Shown here: in pieces, positions 21,254-33,688 of the stretch
Layout: every line of letters begins with the position of its first letter
Position numbering within the stretch: position 1 is the stretch's first letter
Origin: Primulina eburnea
Lineage: Eukaryota; Streptophyta; Magnoliopsida; Lamiales; Gesneriaceae
Length of the DNA: 64,000 nucleotides
Reading direction: 5' to 3'
Assembly (NCBI RefSeq): GCF_022965805.1
Contig: NW_027330869.1
Coordinates: 79,439 to 143,438, forward strand
Program-made: the position numbers and the translations under genes
Notes under the pieces: generated by a model
Told to the model about the DNA's origin: nothing
Seen by the model: only the letters and a program-made list of their open reading frames with translations
The model's database searches: none

Positions 21254-22085
21254 TGATGCGATCCGGGCGAAATGGATGAGCCGGGTCGGATGCTCTACCG
21301 AATCTACTATCAAGATGTTGGGAGAAATAAAGAGCAAGATATCTGGATTAAAAGCTTGCTTCCCGGAATAGATGTGAAGATCTGCAACCAAGAGAATAAC
21401 CACGTGAATGGGCGCCGGAGGGGTGTCCGGCGTGATAACTCCGATTCTTAAGTCAGTAAAGAACTCGAGCAAGAAACCAATGTAACCAAGCGATGGTTGT
21501 GAGATTGGTGTGGAAGGTGAGTAGTAAATGCAGAATAAATGAGTGTATTCAATATCTGAATGGAGAGTAAATGCAAAGAAAGAACCTGGTATTTATAATA
21601 GAGGGTGTAATGATGACCTCGTTCTTCGTGCTGATCATTAATTATAGTAAGACGTCTAATTATATCATATTGTTCTGACATGTCAAATCTCACACTAGTT
21701 AAATCCAGCCCACCTGATCTTGTCAACCACTTGTATCAGTGTGATAGGTCGGCCGCGCACCCTACTTTGTCGACGTTATTAAATGTAGCACTCATATCGA
21801 AGTGGTCCGGGTAGAATGCCTCTCGGGGACTTATAGAGAGCCCGGATAGATTAAGTCACGGGTGTTTCAACGGTTCGGTCTTTCCATTGACCATTTCCAC
21901 AGATTCTCCCTGTCAAGTCATACTTGCAACGTACCGGGCAGCTTAAGATCCGAATATCGATTCAGATTGTCATCTTATTGACCCATGAACAGTACATCCT
22001 CCTGACCCGGGCATTACTCATGGCTCGGCTTCATGTCCCGGGACATCCCGGGCATTATCCATGACCCGGGGCATCTCGGGTATCA
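21254..22085 (-). mobile_element. Tat-type Ty3 5' LTR (minus) of the inverted compound, right arm
   Basis: On the minus strand it begins TGATACCCGAGATGCCCC at 22085 and ends GATCGCATCA at 21254. It lacks the 136-bp insertion of the 12330-13333 copy and is slightly shorter than the plus LTR at 13937-14803. TCAAT follows at 22086-22090; a TCAAT also occurs at 12318-12322 near the left LTR, but a few bases away from its end. Confidence 0.85.
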
Positions 22086-23279
22086 TCAATTTATATTTAT
22101 CAAACCAAATGGTACTTTGATTGATGCATCAAATATTGCACATCTTTAACGAAATTTTGCTTGTCCACGGCAATTTTACTCGAAAAGAATTACACGGGAA
22201 AAAAAATATCAAACGGTTAAGTTTGTGGGTTGATTGAGGCAAAGGGTGGTGAATTATTAATGAAAAGAATGCAATTTAATAGATAATAATTCAAATGAAG
22301 CAATTAAAAATATAGTTCAAATTAAGGGTTAAAATTGTTACTAGAAGCTAACTCTCCATTCGTATATTATCCGTTGTTCATCCGTAGATCAAAATGAATG
22401 CAATCTACAGTGCCAAATCGTCACAAAAATCACATCTTCTATGTCTAAATGACGAGGAAATAAATTGACTAAACATTGTAACACATGCAATTTGATTAAA
22501 AAAAAAAGATCGTAAATAGATTTTATTTATATGAGCTTATATGTGAATAATTATGCGTTGTGAGTTGTCTATTAGTAAGCCTAAAAATGATCAATTAAAG
22601 TTTCGGGTTATTGAACTTTTATGTATTTAATAGGTTGTGGTTTAATGTGTAAAGACATAAGTGTAATTTATGTTTTTATGATGAGCTAAAAGAAAAATAT
22701 CAGAAGATAATAATAGACATTATCTATAAATGGTCATGATTCTTAGATCACGCATATCACATTCCTTATTCTCGTCCCTGTTAAGAAAATATTTCAGAAG
22801 AGAAAACTAACTTAGGGTAAATTTCCGCTTAAAATTTCAGTCAAATTCTTAATGATTTAGCATGAATGATTCTACCGTTTATGAGTTTTCTCGACACTTA
22901 AATGCATTCTAAACTTAAACACAAGTTTTTGTGATTCAAGACGTAGCTTGATAAGCATCCTTGAACCACTTCAAGGCGCTACGAATAGTCGTCATGGCAC
23001 ACCGCGATTAATTTGAATGCCGAGTTCCTCGGTTCACCTAAATTTTTAGACACAACATCAACAACTGTAGGTCCGCATGATTCAGGATTGTTTTAACAAT
23101 CTAATTACAGTGAAATCTGAGAGCCAATAAATGTGTAATCTACTTGAAATATACACGAGCCATGGCCAGTTTTTTTCTCTCTATACATATTTTACAAATC
23201 CCCTATTCACTAACAAAAATGGGAAAACATAATATATATGGTTTTCCCTGTTGTGCATAAATCCATTTCAATATCTTGT
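22086..23279. other. Intergenic spacer downstream of the galactosyltransferase gene
   Basis: AT-rich and without a credible open frame or repeat. Part of the right end may belong to the galactosyltransferase 3' UTR. Confidence 0.4.
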
Positions 23280-23385
23280 CACATGTACAGCTACCGCAAC
23301 TCCTCCCACAAGCATTGGAACAACTCTTTCCAGCTCCTCAGATCATGCGCGGTAGCCTTTCTATCTACTCCGGCAGATCCGTGAG

Positions 23386-26300
23386 TCAATCGCCACAGCA
23401 ACTTGAGATTTTCTTGTCTTGAATGTTCTGCCACAAACAGAGCAACTCTCTCGGGCCTTGGTAATGAGCAACGACATAACCATCCGTGCAACCTTCGATT
23501 ATAATCCTCCCATCATTCACGTATCTGATTTCCTGATTGTTTTTCTTCATATCAGCAATCCAGATTCCCATTGCCACGTCTTCGAGCTTGAACATCTGCA
23601 GCAATGATTTTTTCTTTTTGTTTTTCTTGAATGCTCGAGACATTTAAAGTAGGCAACAATTTAATGGTAATAAATAATAATGTGTCGAAAGCGTGAAATT
23701 TTATTTTCAAAAAATTTCTTCAAGTCGAACAAAAATAACAATGATGTGCATGATAGGGAATTTGGATGCTCTCAAAGGTTTAAAAGCCTACATATTTCAA
23801 TTTGATGTGATGGCGAGAAAATGAGGACTTGAGTTCTGTACCTTTAAGATTCCCTTTTCGTGTTTTTTGGAAATTGCCTTGGCTATGTCCTTTGACACGA
23901 TATAACCAGGACCATGTGCCCAAGGTGGGTACTTATCATGGGGCCATTCCTACAAAAATACAATATAAAGTCAGTCAGATCACTAGCGTTAAACTCTGTA
24001 AAGTGCGCAAATTACGACGGCAAACATGGAAAACGTATTCAAAATAAGTATAAGGATTTTGAGCAGTGAATCTACATGATCAATTGAAGAAATACCTCAT
24101 GACTAATATACCACTTGCTCTCTGGATTACGATGAGGTTCGGAATCTGAATTGATGAGGCCATAGAGCAAACCACGCGTTGCATTGGTCTTTCTCAGAGA
24201 GTTCAAGATTTCATCCACACGAACAAATGCATCATCGTCCGTCTTCATGATATACTTTGCCGAAACAACCCTAGTCTGTCGAAGAGATTGGGGCCATAAG
24301 GTACTGAAGGAAATGTACATTAGTTAAGGATGTGAAGAGACTTTACCCCAAAGATGCAAATGGCTATTGTCTTCCATGTGATGAGGCTGTAGTAGTCCAC
24401 AAAAGGCATCAGCTGAACGTCTTCATATGTCCGTGCTTCATTCCAGAGCTGCTCGTTCACGATCTGGTTTTTATGCTAAAAGAAATGGACCATTCATAAG
24501 TTACCTTAACACATAAATAAACCATATTCAATTAAGTTTTTATTGTCATGGTAAAAGACAATATTTTGAATTTTTGTCAAATCTTAGCAGGAGGCAAGAA
24601 AAATCTGCATAAAAAAGAGTGGTTAATCAATAATTTCTTAAAAGGGGATATTTCAAGTATAAGATCTTCATATTGTATTGCTTTTAAGTTATTAAAGCAA
24701 AGAAAAAGGTAAAAAAAAAAAAACAGAAACAAGTTCAAGTATGAAAGATGGTGCTTGAACAAGTCATGATAAATATTCCAAAAGGGTAAAACCTACCAGG
24801 CCCACAAAGAAACGAACCGCAACCTGTCCTGATCGTACTTCAGCATACTGCATCCATGATCTTCGAACTGCCATTCTACGTTTAAAATTATTTGCATTAG
24901 AGAAAACACCAATAACGAGCCTCAGCTCTCTTTGTGGAGGTAGTGGGATCGCTTTAAGAGCTTCCAAGTCAATTATGTGTTCTAAAACTTCCGAAGTTGG
25001 TAAACCACTGGCTAAAATAGAAAATAATTCTAAATCTCCTGAAATCCTCACTTCACTGATGAGCCATGGCTCCAAATCCTGCATGACAAGCCGATAATAA
25101 ACACAAGTTAACATGTAATGTCATATTTACATGAAATTCAGATAAATTGGGGGAAGGAGGTGAACGGGGTACAGAAAAATTACTTCGCGGTATGCAAATG
25201 AAGTTATGTGCTTTCCATCCACAGTCATTTGAATTCCTTCTATGCCGACTCTAAGAGTAGCAACAAATAAATCATTTTGCCTAAAAGGAAAGTACTTTCT
25301 TGGTATCCCATCATGAACCATAGAAATATTTTTTGATCCACTGGCATGTTGGTTAGATTTGCTAGATCGGTTCCCTTCTTTGCCCACCAACTCATTGCAT
25401 CGGTCCAGCTCATCAACTGATTTCAGCAGATAGAAATTTATCCAACAAAAGCAACAACAGATTATGTACGATTAAAATGGATGATGTAAACATCTGGGAT
25501 GTAGTACATGTTAAAATCATTTCAATTATTATACTAGCATGATTGATAAACACTCTAAATCCACAGCAAAAATAGCAAAACTGAAGCCACATAAAGGTTA
25601 CCGAAAGCGAAAAGTCCCGTTATTCCTTATTTGGAAAAAATAACAATATCTTCATACAATAGAGTAAACTTTGACTAAAACATCCGTTAGATACTCCAAA
25701 ATAAAACAGAGAATGTCCGTGTGAATGTCAATAGTAAAACAAAATTACAATACATGGATATGGTCAAATCAAGTGTCCAGGTAAATGTAAGCTCTGCAAG
25801 GAATTCCCAGGGGCTAGTATGATTTGAGAAACATATCCAATTCAGGGCTGACCAAATCTTTATTTAGCGACTGAACTTATTTTTTTAAGAGAAGCTAGCC
25901 ACTGATTTGAGTCCATAATATCATGCCAAATCTTCTCATGCACAAGGCCCATATAACTGGGACAAGGAAATCTGAGATTTATATCTGGATTACAACGACT
26001 AACATGACTAAAAGTTCCCAAACTGAATGATAACTAACCATGCATAAGATGTCAAATTCCAAATACATGTTGAATACCGAATCTGTTGTACAGATTTTTT
26101 AGCAGATGAAAAAGGCTATAGATATATACCTTTCTTATTCTGTTCATCATCAGGAGATGGACATCGCTCCTCTTCACCCCAGTCATGTGCAATTGTCCAG
26201 GTGTTTTGTACAATCACAGGATCGTCTGTTATTTTATCCCCATGGAGCCTAACATTATAGTGCAAATTAATAGGAGGATCTGGCTCCCCTGGAAGTGGTT

Positions 26301-26889
26301 CACCAGTGAGGTCAATCCGAAAATTACCAAGAAGGCCATTAGGAATGCCAATAAATGTGACCGAAGAACTTTGAGTCAAGCCACAAGGAACCCGCAACTT
26401 AAATCCATTGTCATCAAGTTTTGTTACATTCATTTTACTTAGAAAATGAGGACATTGTTTCTCTTTTCCTCTGTCTGATAAAATTCCATCACTCCGAAGT
26501 TTTTCTTCTTCCACTACATGGATTAGATTTTTCCATGCAACACCAGCTTCCTTAATAGCTTCAATAGCATTAGGTAAGGCTTTATCCAGTTTAAGAAGGG
26601 GTTTCAGTCGGTTCCAAGTTCGCAGAGCATTTTGTTCTTCATTTGTCAAGTTTCTTTTAACATAGAACTCAGATAATATAACTTCAGTAGAGATCACTTG
26701 AGAAGAAGTTTCTCGACTATGAAATGCAGGTGGAGTGCCAGGACTTATCCACTCAAGAGGATTTGTAAGATTGAAGGCCCGAGGACTTGCAAGATAACTC
26801 TCCTTGATGGGGTTATAAGTTATATAATAACCAAGAACTAAAACCATCAACAAGGTTGTGGATAAGACACCACCATACAGTTTCTTCAT
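23386..26889 (-). CDS. Hydroxyproline O-galactosyltransferase, GALT3/B3GALT16-like (GT31 with galectin domain)
   Basis: Seven coding exons on the minus strand (26889-26130, 25416-25184, 25078-24797, 24475-24347, 24275-24096, 23949-23842, 23595-23386) join in frame with GT-AG introns to give 633 residues. A short cytosolic MKKLYGG is followed by a signal anchor (about 5-25), as in type II Golgi proteins. A stem with NxS/T sites leads to a galectin-type domain at about 175-345 ([28 protein letters not shown]). A GT31 beta-1,3-galactosyltransferase domain then has [24 protein letters not shown], the metal-binding TDDD (480-483), [17 protein letters not shown] and EDVAMGIWI. The family adds the first galactose to hydroxyproline of arabinogalactan proteins. 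The match runs end to end with what I remember of Arabidopsis GALT3; substrate choice is inferred. Confidence 0.95.
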
Positions 26890-26954
26890 TTTTGTGCATT
26901 ATTAAGCATCCAAGCAGATATCAAGATAATTGAACTTCAAGGAAGCAAGGCAAT

Positions 26955-28673
26955 CTGCATAAAATGGTCAGCCCAATAGGTCATAACGAACAAAACAAAT
27001 TCCAAATTAAGGATAAAGACAATGTGAATGTAAGTAACAGATTAGCCAGACTGTATTCTCAAAAAAGGAGAACTTAAAACTTACTGTTAAGAAAGAAAGA
27101 CATCGGTTGTGAGATGTCAACCATTCATCGATTATGAGATGTCAACCAGTTGTTTCTGCATCATATGAGTGAATTTATTGATAAACTGGTAGAGATGCAT
27201 GTGTTCATTCTAGCCTATATGGACACTCAAGCAATATAAGATTATTTAACAGAGAAAATAATGCTAATGCCATAAATTATAACTCCATGATGTTTCGATT
27301 GCATACACATTTTGAGGGATCTAGTCTTATTCTGATTACAAGACATTGATTCCGTACTTCTTAAAGTTGGACTTTAGCTATCAGTGATTAGCAGATTGTG
27401 TACCAAGATAACGAAATCAACTTACCAAAAATTCAATCAACATATAGAAAAATCATTTAGCTTTATGCAGTAAAAATTAGGTTAAATAACATTCCAGCCC
27501 TTTATGATCCTTTTAAAATAATAGGTCAAGCAGTTTTTGTGTTGGAAGGCCTGCTGGTACTTCAAGTGTCTCACGCAATTATGAGCTTCAAAGTTCAAAC
27601 CAGTGGCCTTTCAAACACAATGTAATAGGAATTTTTCATTAGCATTTGGATAACCAAAACATAAACTGAAAGAGAGGGATCAGAGACACCACACGATAGA
27701 AAGAGGCAATGAAGTTCTTTTCTCCATATTTGAATATCAACGCAACACCATAAAAAGTACAAGGGAAGATAGCCAGAGGCGTCAAACATCTTTTCCTCCA
27801 TAATTTGGATAATAACACGAACACAATACAAGATTATAAGGAAATGGTCCACAATGGAATGACATCGACAATTAGATTGCTTTGGACAAAAAAATTAAAA
27901 TATTTGAAAACTCAAACATAGAAGTTTACAAGAGACTCAGTAACTTTAAAGGAGAAAATTACTATATAATCATACCCACAACATTTGGCAAAGTAATATT
28001 TCAGAACCATCAAACTCCGCAAATATAACTCCAAAGTTCAGAAAGAAAAGGACTCGAGACATAGATAACATTGTGGACAATAAATGCTACACGGAAGGGA
28101 CTCCTCCCCGTAGTGCCCAAAAACAGACACACAAGACCACAAAAAGTCAGCAGTCAATAGCGGAAGCATTAGGCAGCCCATTACCTCTACACTCATCAAT
28201 TAGCCAAACGTCACATAGATGACTATAATGGCATAGCCATCTAGCACCATGCCATAGAAAAGATCTATGAACAATTAATTACGAGTAGGATTCGATCGGC
28301 ACAATCTCGAAAAAAAAAATGCAACTGCCACCAGAACCACAACTTCAACGAATCCAATTTTCAACACTAGCCATTAACGAACCTAAAAGGCTACGAACTT
28401 CCTAAAACCAACTCTACACTGCTTCTTAAAAAAATCCAACTGTCCCAACTGCAGATCTCAACGTCAACATTGATTACTAACGAACCTAAATGAAGAATAC
28501 GAACTTCCAAATCTCAAACTCCACGGAAAAACTAAAAATTCACAGATCGTAGCACACTGAACTACAAATCAAGCAGAAAGAAAACAAAACTCGCCACCGA
28601 AAATCCAAAAAAAAAAAAAAAAAGCAAGCTACGGCGAAAATATTACAGCTATAAATGCAACAAGAAGACATAC
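26955..28673 (-). other. 5'UTR intron of the galactosyltransferase gene
   Basis: On the minus strand a donor CAAG|GTATGTC lies at 28674/28673 and an acceptor TTATGCAG|ATTGCC at 26955/26954, leaving a 65-base leader before ATG 26889. The 1.7-kb intron is AT-rich with no credible coding frame. The open frames at 27595-27852 and 28540-28821 look like chance. Long first introns in the leader often raise expression in plants; that role is inference here. Confidence 0.6.
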
Positions 28674-28850
28674 CTTGCGGCACAACGACCTGAAGCGTGA
28701 GATTTGGAGCAAGAAAAGCAGAAGAAATCTGGAGGAAACAGAGGGAAATTGACAATGATTTGAAAGCTGTCGTTTGAACGAGCTTTGAATTTTGTGCTCG
28801 CTCAACTTCCTGTTTAAGCAAATATTCTCCACTTCTTTGTTGCGTTCACT
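28674..28850 (-). other. Non-coding first exon of the galactosyltransferase gene (approximate)
   Basis: The sequence just upstream of the predicted donor at 28674 is the likely leader exon. Its right edge is a guess, since no clear TATA box was seen; transcription probably starts between 28830 and 28960, just before the MITE at 28963. Confidence 0.4.
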
Positions 28851-28962
28851 GTTAGGGTGTCGATATTAATTAATAAATTAAGTGTGATTAACCGCTTAAT
28901 TACGTTCGTTTCTATCCATTATATTTGACTCGATTTCTTTACTACTCCGAATTAAAAATTTA

Positions 28963-29102
28963 GAGTGACTGTGTCATAATCCGTGAAACGGGTCAACCTA
29001 CTCATATTCACAATAAAAAGTAATATTTTTTCATGGATGACTCAAATAAGAGATCTGTCTCACAAATACGATCCGTGAGACCGTCTCACACAAGTTTTTG
29101 CC
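28963..29102 (-). mobile_element. Palindromic MITE, copy 4 (140 bp, perfect 9-bp TSD)
   Basis: It starts GAGTGACTGTG and ends AAGTTTTTGCC, and is flanked by AAAAATTTA at 28954-28962 and 29103-29111. The right half keeps CCGTGAGACCGTCTCACAC. It lies within about 100-250 bp upstream of the galactosyltransferase leader, so probably in or next to its promoter. Confidence 0.8.
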
Positions 29103-29560
29103 AAAAATTTATTATACTAATATTTGTCTTCACGACATCCGAGTCAAATAGAACCAAAGTCACATAGAATCCAGTTACTTCGTTGTTGGGGAATCTAGCT
29201 GTTCGGAATAAGTGAGATGAGTTGTTAATTTTTCGTCCGTCGCACCAAACGACGGTTTTGGCGGAACTCTATTTATTTTAGTTGATTATCAAATAATTTA
29301 TAAAAATCATGTTGATATATCTAAATTATAATATAAATTTTTATATGTTTGACAGAAACTTGGATTATGCTATACGTCAAAAACATTAGTGAGTTTAAAC
29401 TCCTAGCAAACTCAAATATAGATAACCAATATGTCCGGAAATAGGCTTATGACAATTTACAATATGACTCACTTCTCAAAATAGCTCGAGTTCAAAAACA
29501 CAATGAGTGGGTAAAATAATTTGAACATGTTTGATTTTATGATGTGACGAAGAACTTTAG

Positions 29561-32177
29561 TGTAACTTCCCGAAAATTTGAAAGTTCATGCGAATCATAT
29601 GCATGCAAGTTATCAAATTTTTTGTGTTTTTAATCAATTTATTTTAATTACATTAATTAAATGTGGTAGGTATGTTTACATGTTTAAAATATGATTTTCT
29701 ACTAGAATGCATAAAAATGTGTTTTAAAAAGTTATTCGAGACGCGATCGAGCAACGGAGACCGGAAACTATATAAGGAAAAATATTTTTAATAAATGATT
29801 CTTTTAATTATTTAATGTATGGTATATTTTAAATGAATTTTTGAAAATGAGATGTTTTTATAAGTCGAGTTGTATTTTAAACAGGTAATCGATTTTCGAC
29901 GAAAATAGAGATTTTTTGAGAACTCGGCTAGTATTTTCACAAACTTTCCTACACAAAATATTTTAAATATTAACTAATGAGTTTAATGGGCCTAATATAC
30001 TAGATTAATGAGCCTAAGCTTGCACCATGCGTTCTATATCAAACTTAAAGTCAACAAACCCTCACAAATACTCATATAGCTCACGCACAAATCACACAAA
30101 TACACACTAGGACACTCCATCAGCCAAGATACACGCACGCACGAGAACTTAGAATGAAAAACACGGAAAATCTTGAACGAAATTCAGCAAGGGTCTCTCT
30201 CCGTCAACGTCCCTCGCATCACAAGTTTTTTTTTCTTGCCTGAAATACGCAAAGGCACGTCTTAATTTTTATTCACTCATCTTTCACATCATATTATACG
30301 TTTTGATACATGATTGCATGAAAAACATGATAAACTTTTTTATTTTCGTTTTTATGGCATAAGCATGATAAAACTAGAGTTTTCATATTTTAAAACTCTT
30401 GCTTATGATGCACAAAGGGGCTGTCATGGTAGGGCTATGGAAGTGACATTTTCGACATGTTTAAGGGTCCTTAGGTGCATGTTTAAGGGTTGTACATGTA
30501 TGGAAAAAATATTGAATGAAAATTTGGGTTTTAAGGAACTAAGGATTTCGAATTGAAGTTCTAGAATAGCATGGTTGTGGGCTCCTATTTGGGCACGCCC
30601 AGGGATCGTAAGGGGGTTGAGTTATGGTCCTAGATAGGTTGAGGGAAGGTTGGAGCGAAGGCTAGGGCAGAAACGTGAATATGGGGTGCATGATGGCTAG
30701 TAGCGCGTGGGTTTAGGGATGTGCTTGCATGGGCTATAGAGCTGGTCTAGGAAGGGTCTAAAGGCTCGGTCAAGGTCCTAGAAGGGTTAGCCAGGGTCTG
30801 GTTGGGTCGACTAGGCCTGGACATGATGGTTAAGGGCTAGGCTTGAAGGAATTCATGGGTTGTCAAAGCTAGGGTGTAGAGTTTTTGTGCAGAAAATTTC
30901 AGTAGCTGTTAAGCTTTTCTATGAGTTCTAAATGGCATGATTTGGGTTTCATAAGGTATGGTTAGGTGTTAATAAGCTACGGTTCAAATTTGATAAAGTT
31001 TTGTTAAGTTTTGAGTCGATTCGGGTTAAAACCGAGATGTACGTCTAAGTTTTGAAAACAAATTGAGAAATTAGTCGAGGAGCTTAAGTTTATTGCTAAA
31101 AAATATTTAAAAGTGTATTTTAAGGTATCATATTAAGTTTGGATGGATTTGAGTCGTTGTTTTGAGGTCTAAGGATAAGTCAAGAAAGTTGGGGTTTTAG
31201 GGCCAAAACAGTCATTTTACACCTGAAAAATATTAGATGTCATGGCAGTGCTTGAATGCTGTAATATATGTTAAAATATTTATTTCAAATTTTATGGAAT
31301 TTTTTTATGAAATGTTAATGCTCAAAGACATGTTGCATGTTTGGTTTAAAAGAAAAATGATTTATATATATGCATGAATTTTTATAAGTGATGGAAATAT
31401 GAAAAGTTGAAGGAGGTGAACTGATTATAACTAATAAGACGATATGATGATATGTAAGGTCAAGGCTCAGTTGACGGATGAGAGTGTCGCTGATGTCTCC
31501 GCCGCCCAGTACTATGGTAATACCGAATACGTAGATGGATCCATCGACCTTAAGCTAATACGAAAGTCACCATTGAGAATCTGAATTCAATAAATAGAGA
31601 AACATATACGTATATGATGAAAGAAAAGAAAGTATATGATGAAAAGGAAATGTTTAAAGTTTATGTTCATTAAAAGCTATTTTATTAAAAGTATTTTCAT
31701 TGTTGCTTGTGAATGCATATGTATTACTTGGTATCATGATTAAGGTGTTCTGAGTCAATGGAATCACTAGGTGTGATTGATACAGATGAGCGTGATATTG
31801 ATGGAGGACTTGATGGTTGAACTAATTGGACAGAAGGTGCACACAACCGAAGATCGTCACTAGTTTTCCGCAAAAAAACTTAAGTTTATGATTTAAACTA
31901 CTTTAAGGATTTTATGACTTTTAGTACTGTTATACTTTTGAAGGATTTTATGAGATTAAGATGTTTATGCTTTATTTTGAAAAACGTTAAATTTAGATTT
32001 GGTTGAAGATTTATTATTTCATGATTCGAATGTTTTTTTTATTTTCAAATAATTAGTTGGTGAGTTTATTTTAAATGATATAAAAATTATATATACATTA
32101 TGTATAGTGTTCTGCCGAATCTTTGAAGGAAATTTTTTTTAGTACATTTTCAAGAAAAACGAATATTGGACGTTTCA
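29561..32177 (+). mobile_element. Solo LTR of a large Ty3-type element (2.6 kb)
   Basis: It starts TGTAACTTCCCGAAAATTTG, akin to the TGTGACGTCCCGAAATTTG start of the LTRs at 52486 and 55646, and ends GGACGTTTCA. Flanks TTTAG (29556-29560) and TCTAG (32178-32182) form a 5-bp duplication with one mismatch. A G-rich, low-complexity segment (30590-30860) corresponds in position to the C-rich segment of the inverted LTR at 51660-52485. No internal region is present. The open frame 30314-30556 is not a gene. Confidence 0.8.
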
Positions 32178-32182
32178 TCTAG

Positions 32183-32730
32183 TGTGTGCAAACAACTTGA
32201 TGAATAAATTTTCTTGAAGACATTGCTGCTGAGAGCTTCTATTATCTTGAATAAGCAATATCGATAGTCCAAAATGTTATCTTGAATCGCTCTATTTATA
32301 GACCAAAAATCCAACATTAATATTTTATTGAACGATACACAAATGTACTAGATAACATACGTTTTAGTAGAAGATGTCATGTATCATTCGTCTTTTTTTT
32401 TTTCTTCTGATATTGGCGACTAGTTAGATTCAACGTTTTTTAACTTCTGTTAGATTAAAATGAATGATTATTTGAATTGTTCGTTTTTTTTAGAATATTC
32501 TCGAATTAAACTCTAAGAAATCTGACTGAAAGTTTATATGATATTGACACAAACAGACTATACACAAGAAGTCGAGCTGAAAGTAAAGATCTGAACCATC
32601 TTGACATCAAAGTGATCAAAAGTTTCAGTTGTATCAATTCCCCGTCCGTTCGATAAGATACCTAGTTCAAGCTGTGAGATAATAGGATTTTAATTTTTTA
32701 TCATTAAACATTAAGTTCAAATTTTATCTT
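32183..32730. other. Intergenic spacer
   Basis: AT-rich, with no gene or repeat recognised. Confidence 0.35.
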
Positions 32731-32814
32731 AAAAAATCATAATAATTAGAAATTCAAACATAAAGTTTAAATAAAAAATCATAATAATTAGAAATTCAAA
32801 CATAAAGTTTAAAT
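32731..32814 (+). repeat. Perfect 42-bp tandem duplication
   Basis: The 42 bases at 32731-32772, starting AAAAAATCATAATAATTAG and ending AGTTTAAAT, are repeated without a change at 32773-32814. Confidence 0.9.
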
Positions 32815-33116
32815 AAAAATTGCTCTAATATCACTATATTTCCTTTAAAAATTATTATATATAAATATAAAACTATATTTTAAATAAATAGTTAATATAT
32901 GTGCACACATAGTACACGAAATTTTATTAATATAAGTAAAATACATATTTTGAAGGCGTCTGGAATGGTCTCTTGTGACCTTTTTCAATTTCCTATATTA
33001 CAATTTACACCTAACAAAATCAACATGGACGTTTTATTTAGTTTAATTATTATAAAAATTATTATAAATATAATTTTTATAATAATTTTAGGTTATTGGT
33101 TCACAGAAAAAGTAAT

Positions 33117-33277
33117 CAGTAGGTCTTTTGTGAGACGGTCTCACGAATCTTTATCTGTGAGACATGTGAACCCTACCTATATTCACAATAAAAAGTAATA
33201 TTTTTCATGGATGACCCAAATATGATATATGTCTCACAAAATACGACATGTGAGATCGTCTCACACACGTTTTTGCC
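33117..33277 (-). mobile_element. Palindromic MITE, copy 5
   Basis: It runs from CAGTAGGTCTTTTGTGAGACGG to CTCACACACGTTTTTGCC, with both GTGAGACNGTCTCAC palindromes preserved. No 9-bp duplication is visible (AAAAGTAAT against ATCTAGATT), perhaps because another element abuts at 33286. Confidence 0.75.
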
Positions 33278-33285
33278 ATCTAGAT

Positions 33286-33688
33286 TAGGGATGACAATGG
33301 AGCGTGGTAGGGCGGGGGTGGTTTTGTTATCCCCATCCCCGTATCCGAATTCTATCCCCATCCCTATACTTGCTCCTCCAATCTCCGCTTTCCCTGAACC
33401 CGAAATCGCGGGGATCAAATTCTCATCATTGCCTCTATTCCCGTTTCAAAATAATAATGAGACAAGACGAGGATGGGTTCAGAAATGTTTTCAAACCAAA
33501 ACTTATTTTTATCTAGTTTTATTAGTGACAATATTAATATCAATTAATAATATTATTTTATTAGTGATATTACTTTCGAGACGGGTTCGGAGATGATGAT
33601 AGTAATCTTATATCCGTCCCGAATTACTTCGGGAATTTTAAAAGATTCTCGAACCCGAACTCGAAAAGATCAAGGATCTCCATCCCTA
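33286..33688. mobile_element. hAT-like MITE with TAGGGATG ends
   Basis: It begins TAGGGATGACAATGG and ends CATCCCTA. The interior repeats ATCCCCATCCC and CGGGTTCGG-type words, a layout typical of plant hAT-derived MITEs. An 8-bp duplication is not clear. Open frames at 33207-33596 are repeat translations. Confidence 0.55.

Noticed and set aside
12318..22090. TCAAT on both sides as a target duplication of the whole compound
   Set aside because: The left TCAAT is separated from the LTR end by seven unexplained bases, so the match may be chance; kept only as a weak hint.
23291..23491. 66-codon minus frame below the galactosyltransferase
   Set aside because: It overlaps the last coding exon in another frame and extends into the 3' UTR.
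27595..28832. Minus frames in the galactosyltransferase leader intron
   Set aside because: Low-complexity hydrophobic strings without domains; splice signals place them mostly in the intron.
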